This document shows, piece after piece, positions 58,009-64,000 of a stretch of DNA of 64,000 bases; position 1 is the first letter of the stretch; the number at the start of each line of letters is the position of its first letter. Both the position numbers and the translations under genes were made by a program. Origin of the DNA: Bacillota bacterium (GTDB taxonomy: Bacteria; Bacillota; Desulfotomaculia; Desulfotomaculales; Pelotomaculaceae); the NCBI GenBank assembly GCA_029555205.1, contig JAKPTB010000166.1:1-64000 (forward strand), in the 5' to 3' direction. The notes below the pieces were generated by a model. That model searched no databases and was not told where the DNA came from. It saw nothing but the letters and a program-made list of their open reading frames with translations.

Positions 58009-60705
58009 ATGGTGGCAACTGTAACACTTACCATTGACGGCATTCAGGTTACCGTTCCCAAGGGAACAACGGTCCTGGAAGCCGCCGAGAGTGTGGGTAT
58101 ATTTATTCCCACCTTCTGCCATGACCCCGAGCTCAGCAAACCGGGCGCCTGCCGCATCTGTGTGGTAGAGATTCCCGGAGCGCGCAACCTGCCGGCTTCC
58201 TGCGTGACCGAGGCCACGGATGGCATGGTTGTCTATACTGCTTCCGAGGCTGTTCTTGAAGCGCGCAAAACAAACCTCGAACTTCTTCTGGCGAACCACC
58301 CAGATGATTGCCTGACCTGTCATAAAAACGGTGACTGCCGCCTTCAGGAATACGCTTACTATTACGGTATTAAGGCTGACGCGTTCCCTGGTGAAAAACA
58401 CCAGTATCCCATCGAGGATGACAACCCCTTTATGGTTCGCGATATGAACAAGTGCATCCTTTGCGGCAAGTGTGTCCGGGTATGCCAGGAAATTCAGGGC
58501 AATAACGTCATTGATTTTGCTTACAGGGGTTTTAGCGCTGTTGTTACACCGGCCATGAATACCACGCTCAGCGATACGGATATATCCAACTGCGTATTTT
58601 GCGGCAACTGCATCGCGGTTTGCCCGGTGGGAGCTTTGAGTGAAAAAGCCATGATCGGTAAAGGCCGCAAGTGGGAAGTTCAAAAGGTCACAACCACTTG
58701 CCCGTATTGCGGTGTTGGCTGTCAATTTGACTTGAACGTCAAAGACGGCAGGGTTATCGGCGTAACCTCGGCCGATGGCGATGTAAATGGACGCTTCCTG
58801 TGCGTAAAGGGACGTTTCGGTTACGGTTTCATCCATCATCCTGACCGCTTGACCACTCCTCTGATTAAAAAGGACGGGAAGTTTGTTGAGGCTACCTGGG
58901 ACGAGGCAATCGCCCTGGTGGCGGAAAAACTGGGTGCTGTGAAAGAACAGTACGGTGGGGAAGCAATCGGTATTCTTTCTTCCGCCCGCTGCACCAACGA
59001 AGAAAACTATCTCATGAACAAACTCGCCCGTGCGGTGCTCGGTACCAACAGTATCGACCACTGCGCCCGCCTCTGACACGCTCCTACTGTCGCCGGTCTG
59101 GCGGCAGCCTTTGGAAGCGGTGCCATGACCAACAGCATAGCTGAAATTGCCGATGCGGACTTTATCCTCACAACAGGGACAAACACCACTGAAGGTCACC
59201 CTGTAATCGGCATTCAGATTAAAAAGGCCCTCCGGAATGGAGCCACTCTGGCTGTCATTGATCCCCGCAAAACAGAAATAGCCGAGCTGGCGAATTATCA
59301 TCTCCGGATCAAGTCCGGTACAGATATAGCGCTTTTAAACGGTCTGGCCAATGTGATCATTGCCGAGGAGCTCTGGAACAAGGAATTTGTTCAGGAGCGC
59401 ACCGAGGATTTTGAGGCCTTTAAAGAATCTGTGGCCAAGTACACACCCGAATACGTGGAAGAAATTACAGGTGTTCCAGCAGAGACAATCAAAGAAGTTG
59501 CCCGGGGCTACGCCAAAGCAAAATCTGCATCAATTCTCTACACTATGGGTCTCACCCAGCACGTCTGCGGTACCCACAACGTTTTTGCCGTGGCCAACCT
59601 GACCATGCTCTGCGGGCAGATTGGTAAAGAGTCCAGCGGGGTTAACCCCCTGCGGGGCCAGAACAACGTCCAGGGTGCCTGCGATATGGGCGCGCTGCCG
59701 GCTTTCTTCACGGCGTATCAACCTGTGGCGGCTGAAGCCAACCGGGCCAAGTTTGCCGCCGCCTGGGGTGTGGAAGAAGTTCCGTCCAAGCCCGGCCTGA
59801 CTGTGGGCGAAATTCTCGACCAAGCCGGGAAGGCCATTAAGGCCATCTACATCATGGGTGAAAACCCGGTTCTGTCCGACCCGGACGCCAACCATGTGGT
59901 CCATGCTTTAGAGTCCCTGGACTTCCTGGTGGTGCAGGACATTTTCCTGACCGAAACGGCCCAGCTGGCCGACGTGGTCCTGCCTGCAGCCAGCTTTGCT
60001 GAAAAGGACGGTACCTTCAGCAACACCGAGCGCCGTGTCCAGTTGGTACGCAAGGCCATTGAGCCAATTGGTCAGGCCAAACCCGATTATGAGATTATAT
60101 GCCTGATTGCAACGGCTATGGGCTATCCCATGAGTTATAATTCGGCTTCGGAAATCTTTGATGAAATGGCCAAGCTTACTCCCTCCTACGCCGGTATCAG
60201 CCATGAGCGCCTGGAGCAGGGGAGCCTGCAGTGGCCCTGCCCGACTCCCGACCATCCCGGGACCAAGTTCCTGCATGCCGGTAAATTCGGCAGGGGCCTT
60301 GGCAAATTCCACCCGGTAGAGCATATACCGCCTGCTGAAATGCCCGATGAGGAGTATCCGTTCATCCTCAGCACAGGCCGCAGGAGATATCACTACCATA
60401 CCGGCACCATGACCCAGCGTACGGGCGCTTTGGAAGTATTCTATCCAACGGAGTACCTGGAGATAAATTGCGCCGATGCTGAGAAACTTGGTGTCTGCGA
60501 CGGGGATATGTTGAGGGTTTCCTCCCGCCGCGGTACTGTGGAACTTGCAGCCAAAATTACTGACAAAGTCGTTCCGGGCTTGGTCTTTACTTCATTCCAG
60601 TATCCGGATGTGCCGATTAACAAGTTGACCAACCCGGTCACCTGTCCCATCGCCAAGATCCCCGAGTACAAGGTCTGCGCGGTGAAGGTCGAGAAGGCAG
60701 GCTAA
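58009..60705 (+). CDS. fdhA: Formate dehydrogenase catalytic subunit, selenoprotein (in-frame UGA = Sec at 59074-59076)
   Basis: Two same-frame ORFs joined across TGA: [31 protein letters not shown]; full FDH-alpha homology on both sides. Confidence 0.95.
59089..59105 (+). promoter_or_regulatory. Bacterial SECIS hairpin GTCGCC-GGTCT-GGCGGC
   Basis: 6-bp stem (one T-G pair), apical GGTCT, starts 12 nt after the UGA. Confidence 0.8.
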
Positions 60706-60765
60706 AAGGGAGTCCATTGTATTTAATCAGTGGCATTTAAGAATCCTTGCTATGACCTGCGTAGC

Positions 60766-60795
60766 ATTGCCCGGTTGAAAAGCCGGGCAATGCTT
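60766..60795 (+). terminator. Strong hairpin GCATTGCCCGG...CCGGGCAATGC downstream of fdhA
   Basis: 11-bp perfect stem, imperfect T-tract. Confidence 0.65.
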
Positions 60796-61000
60796 CTTGG
60801 CGTTTGTCCCGCTAACTACAACGCCGGGTGGAGAAAGAAACCCCGGCATTGACGGGCGGGAAAACAACTCACAGGCGAGGCTCACAGGCAATGGCGGCTA
60901 AGAAGGCAAGCGCAGGGAGAGCCTGGAGCAAAATTCAAGAGAAAGGGTGACAGTCCAGCGCCACTAAGGATTGGGGGTCTGGATGAATGTAGCGGCTTTA

Positions 61001-61086
61001 GTAGAGATCCTGTATAATGTAAATAGGAAATACTCCTGAAGTCTTTACGCCGGGCATTAGCAAGCTGGTAGAAATCCTGTATAATG
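61001..61086. repeat. Direct repeat GTAGARATCCTGTATAATG (two copies)
   Basis: 61001-61019 and 61068-61086, one mismatch. Confidence 0.8.
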
Positions 61087-61420
61087 GATTTGGGCAGCTT
61101 AGAAACATCACAGAAAGCTGCGCCTAAAACCTTCGCGTAGAGAGCCTTGATCATGGTATGGGCAACCCGGACTTTGGGTGAAGAATAACCTGGATACCTG
61201 ATACCTGGCTTGATCATAATAATACAAGGGTATACCCGAACATACCCGGTTTACTTTTCTGCCAATATAGCCTGGATAGGCATAAACAATTACCTTTAAT
61301 TATGTTTTATTATCTGTATCTTTTTGAAAAGGCCGTGGCCGTTGATAAAAAAACCAGGGGGAGGTGTAAAGCCCGGTTTCTTGGCAGTTTAAATCAGAGA
61401 TAATTGCCGGGATTGGGTAT

Positions 61421-61620
61421 AACCTCGCTTAATAATAGTATTACAGGAGTATGGCGAGGTTAGGTGCCTTTGCGGCTCAGGAGGGAACCTGACCGGTGGG
61501 TAAGATCCTTTCCGGTAGAAACAGCCCTTTTGACCAGGCGGCAAGTCAAAAAGGCGCTGCCAGGAAGAGGCAGGTGCCTTAGATCTGGCTTGCAAGGCTG
61601 AGATCTGTGACACTGCCTCT
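61421..61620 (+). ncRNA. Multi-hairpin, ORF-free region upstream of mobB; candidate structured leader or ncRNA
   Basis: Consecutive stems AACCTCGC/GCGAGGTT, TCAGG/CCTGA, ACCGG/CCGGT, TTTTGAC/GTCAAAA, CTGCC/GGCAG, AGATCT/AGATCT. Confidence 0.5.
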
Positions 61621-61684
61621 ACGTTGAACAACGGGAGAATAACTCCAGAAACTATATTTGTTCACTATAGAAACCAGGTATTCC

Positions 61685-62191
61685 ATGCGAAAAGATATAC
61701 CCATACTTGGCCTGGCAGGTTATTCCGGCTCCGGTAAAACAACTTTTTTGGAGAAGTTGATTGCTGAATTAAAGAGGCGCGGCTACAGGGTGGGCGTGAT
61801 TAAGCACACTCACCACCAGGTGGAATTTGATCAGCCGGGCAAGGATACCTGGCGGCATGTCCGGGCCGGAGCCGATGTCGTAGCCCTGGCTTCGCCGAAT
61901 GGCGTCTTTCTGGCCAAAAAAATGGTTTCCAGCCCCACCCCGGAAGATGTCCTGGCGCTTGTTGGTGATGTTGACCTGATCCTGATCGAAGGATACAAAA
62001 GGGGCCGTTGGCCCAAGTTGGAATTTTACCGGAGCGGCATGAAGGAACGGGTACAAGTTCCCAAAGATGAGCTATTAGGTATAGTCAGTGACATTCCTTC
62101 CAGTCAGTCTGCTTTGCCGCATTTCTGGCCGGAGGACATAACCGGCGCAGCCGGTTTTATTGAAAGTGTCCTGTTGGATAAAAAACTATAA
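61685..62191 (+). CDS. mobB: Molybdopterin-guanine dinucleotide biosynthesis protein B
   Basis: ILGLAGYSGSGKTTFLEKLIAELKRRGYRVGVIKHTHH...DTWRHVRAGADVVALASP...LILIEGYK. Confidence 0.94.
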   Translation: MRKDIPILGLAGYSGSGKTTFLEKLIAELKRRGYRVGVIKHTHHQVEFDQPGKDTWRHVRAGADVVALASPNGVFLAKKMVSSPTPEDVLALVGDVDLILIEGYKRGRWPKLEFYRSGMKERVQVPKDELLGIVSDIPSSQSALPHFWPEDITGAAGFIESVLLDKKL

Positions 62192-62400
62192 GAAACAACC
62201 GGCTGTTTTTAGCCCCGGGACTTACTTTAGGGTCAACTACGGAAATATTATGTACAACTTCTGCCGTCACTAAATTGCGGGAACTAAGTCTGTGTAAAAA
62301 ATTCCTATGTTTCAAAAACGAACAAGCCTAATAAGCTTTAAAATGAAAGCCCGCATCCTATTTCCCAGGATACGGGCGCTGGCATTGGTTACCAGTATCC

Positions 62401-63027
62401 TTATTTAAATATTTCAACTCCCTGCTTTTCCACAACATGGGAAATACGTTCCTTTCCTTTTGTAGCGGATAGATACTTGGTAATGATTTCTTCAACAAGT
62501 GCCGGCATCTCTTCAGGTTTTACGCCTTCTTTAATCATTTGACCTAAGACCTGTTTGCGGCCGCCCCTGCCGCCGACATATACCTTGTAACCTAAAGGTG
62601 TTCCTATAAAGCCTATATCATTACTCTGGCTTTCCATGCAGTTCCTGGGACAGCCGCTTACAGAAATTTTGAGGGCAGCGGGCATGCTCCGGCCGGCAAA
62701 GATTTTATCCAGGGTCAGCGCGTCCTGCAAGCCGTTCTGCGCCGAATATCTACAGAGACTTCCTGCGCAACCCTTGACATTGCGGATGGTTTTTCCGGCG
62801 GGCCCTATTTTTAAACCCACCTCTGCCAGGCCGTCCCTGACAGCTTGTACTTGATCCGCGCTTGTCAGGATGACGATACGCTGGCCTGTGGTAAATTTAG
62901 CCAACCCGGCGCCCTGTTTGACCAGTTCGGCAATTTTAGCCAACTGTTCACCTGTAACGAGGCCGGCTGGTGTGCCTACCGCCACAGCCATTGTCCCGTT
63001 TGTTTGTTTAAGTACACACTCCATCAA
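62401..63027 (-). CDS. Small siroheme nitrite/sulfite reductase-like [4Fe-4S] protein
   Basis: CAGSLCRYSAQNGLQDAL...LKISVSGCPRNCMESQSNDIGFIG. Confidence 0.85.
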   Translation of the reverse strand: MMECVLKQTNGTMAVAVGTPAGLVTGEQLAKIAELVKQGAGLAKFTTGQRIVILTSADQVQAVRDGLAEVGLKIGPAGKTIRNVKGCAGSLCRYSAQNGLQDALTLDKIFAGRSMPAALKISVSGCPRNCMESQSNDIGFIGTPLGYKVYVGGRGGRKQVLGQMIKEGVKPEEMPALVEEIITKYLSATKGKERISHVVEKQGVEIFK

Positions 63028-63468
63028 ATTAACCTCCTTATATGTTTATTTATAATGTCCAGTACATGCAATTAACTCTCCTGCGGACAGTTTAGGGAAA
63101 AAGTTCATGATAAGTGTTAGGCCTGGCAACCGGGCTCATCCCGGAAATTTTAGACCTGCTGACCGGAGCAGGCGCAAATTGTTTTCAGACTGTTTGCTAA
63201 AAAACAGGTTCTGTAAATACTGGGATAATCCGATGCAATACTTTTTTAGTATTGCGGCGCCTGGACCGGGTAGTTGATTGGTTGAAGCAAGTTACTATAT
63301 GTATAACTAATAAATATTACAAGATTCTTTCCATAAGCTGAACATTCTCTTAAACACTGCTTATTAAATGGTCCAGGAACCTGTTTTAATAATACGGCTC
63401 CTTGTGTTCTATTATCGGACAAATATTATACCCGATGGTTAACAGCTGCTTTTGCCTGACTGATTATG

Positions 63469-63488
63469 CTTAGCACCAGGGTGCTAAG
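63469..63488. promoter_or_regulatory. Palindrome CTTAGCACC-AG-GGTGCTAAG, putative activator-binding site
   Basis: 9-bp perfect arms; about 66 bp upstream of a -24/-12 promoter. Confidence 0.55.
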
Positions 63489-63553
63489 GAGCAAATCCAA
63501 ATATTTTCTAGCTGGTTTTTCGATAAAAAATGGTTGACTCCTTTGTGTCGATA

Positions 63554-63570
63554 TGGAACAATTATTGCAT
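63554..63570 (+). promoter_or_regulatory. sigma-54-type promoter TGGAAC-N5-TTGCAT
   Basis: GG (63555-56) and GC (63667-68 offset; 63567-68) separated by exactly 10 nt. Confidence 0.6.
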
Positions 63571-63698
63571 AGGTATGTCAGTAAAGAACATAACAAGCTA
63601 CAGATGTTTCATTATTAAAAATTCTTCAGGTCTATAAATGAATTACAATAAATATACTATGGGTTATTGATACCTGAAGTATTAAACGGGGGAATGAG

Positions 63699-64000
63699 AT
63701 GAACATCAGTAAGTTCGTATCGCCTGAGATTATTTTAGGAATGGGGGCCATTTCCCAGGTGGGTGAAAGTGCGGTCCGCCTGGGCGCCAATAAGGTTTTT
63801 CTGGTCAGCGATGAAGGTGTGATTAACGCCGGCTGGGTTGAAGAAACACTGGGCTATCTAAAGGCTGCAGGCCTGCAGTACGAGGTTTTTTCCAATATTA
63901 CCAGCAACCCCAAAGACAATGAGGTGACTGAAGGGGCTGCCCGTTATTTGGAATCGGGCTGTGATGCGATCATTTCGGTGGGTGGCGGAAGTCCCACCGA
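63699..64000 (+). CDS. Iron-containing alcohol dehydrogenase, 3' truncated by window edge
   Basis: MNISKFVSPEIILGMGAISQVGESAVRLGANKVFLVSDEGV...CDAIISVGGGSPT. Confidence 0.92.
   Translation, partial: MNISKFVSPEIILGMGAISQVGESAVRLGANKVFLVSDEGVINAGWVEETLGYLKAAGLQYEVFSNITSNPKDNEVTEGAARYLESGCDAIISVGGGSPT

Noticed and set aside
59074-59076. TGA stop splitting fdhA as a frameshift or pseudogene
   Set aside because: Both halves share one frame, the flanks match FDH active-site sequence and a bSECIS hairpin follows; selenocysteine explains it.
57907-59301. 464-aa minus-strand ORF antisense to fdhA and the riboswitch
   Set aside because: Shadow of the FDH reading frame; composition fits antisense codons.
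60882-61217. 111-aa minus-strand ORF as a possible transposase remnant
   Set aside because: No recognisable motif; overlaps repeats in an ORF-poor gap; no terminal inverted repeats or target duplication seen.
61421-61620. Considered RNase P RNA, tmRNA, SRP RNA, tRNA-Sec, or a second Moco riboswitch
   Set aside because: None of the signature sequences I can recall for those RNAs is present; left as an uncharacterised structured region.

Overview
This is about 64 kb of ordinary chromosomal DNA from a Gram-positive, endospore-forming anaerobe. Gene content suggests a Desulfotomaculum/Pelotomaculum-like Peptococcaceae; that is inference, not a database result. I see no rRNA, tRNA, CRISPR array, prophage or intact insertion element. 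Main blocks: MacAB-like efflux; gdhA and a glutamine synthetase; a two-component system; a TRAP transporter with a structured, terminator-containing leader; a spoVA-2mob-like sporulation operon (DUF1657, DUF1657, DUF421-DUF1657 fusion, SpoVAC/AD/AE, YhcN/YlaJ-like lipoprotein); htpG with a CtsR-like operator; a catabolic cluster (divergent HisD paralog, Zn-dependent dehydrogenase, sugar-type ABC transporter); housekeeping genes (thrC, ABC-F, uvsE, ttcA-like, cobB, tsaD, 5-FCL); and a formate cluster (focA, OB-fold protein, NuoE, NuoF, truncated FdhA-like Fe-S protein, selenocysteine FdhA, mobB). The strongest second-look items are: (1) a Moco/Tuco-type riboswitch between a truncated FdhA paralog and the UGA/Sec-containing fdhA, with its core GCCTCCC exactly complementary to the fdhA Shine-Dalgarno region; (2) the bSECIS hairpin after the in-frame UGA; (3) the spoVA-2mob-like operon with its DUF421-DUF1657 fusion; (4) structured leaders upstream of the TRAP operon and mobB; (5) a HisD paralog whose Zn-ligand Asp is replaced by Cys; (6) a sigma-54 promoter with an upstream palindrome before an Fe-alcohol dehydrogenase; (7) a triple-heptad CtsR-like site at htpG. 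All family calls come from reading the sequence; no searches were run.
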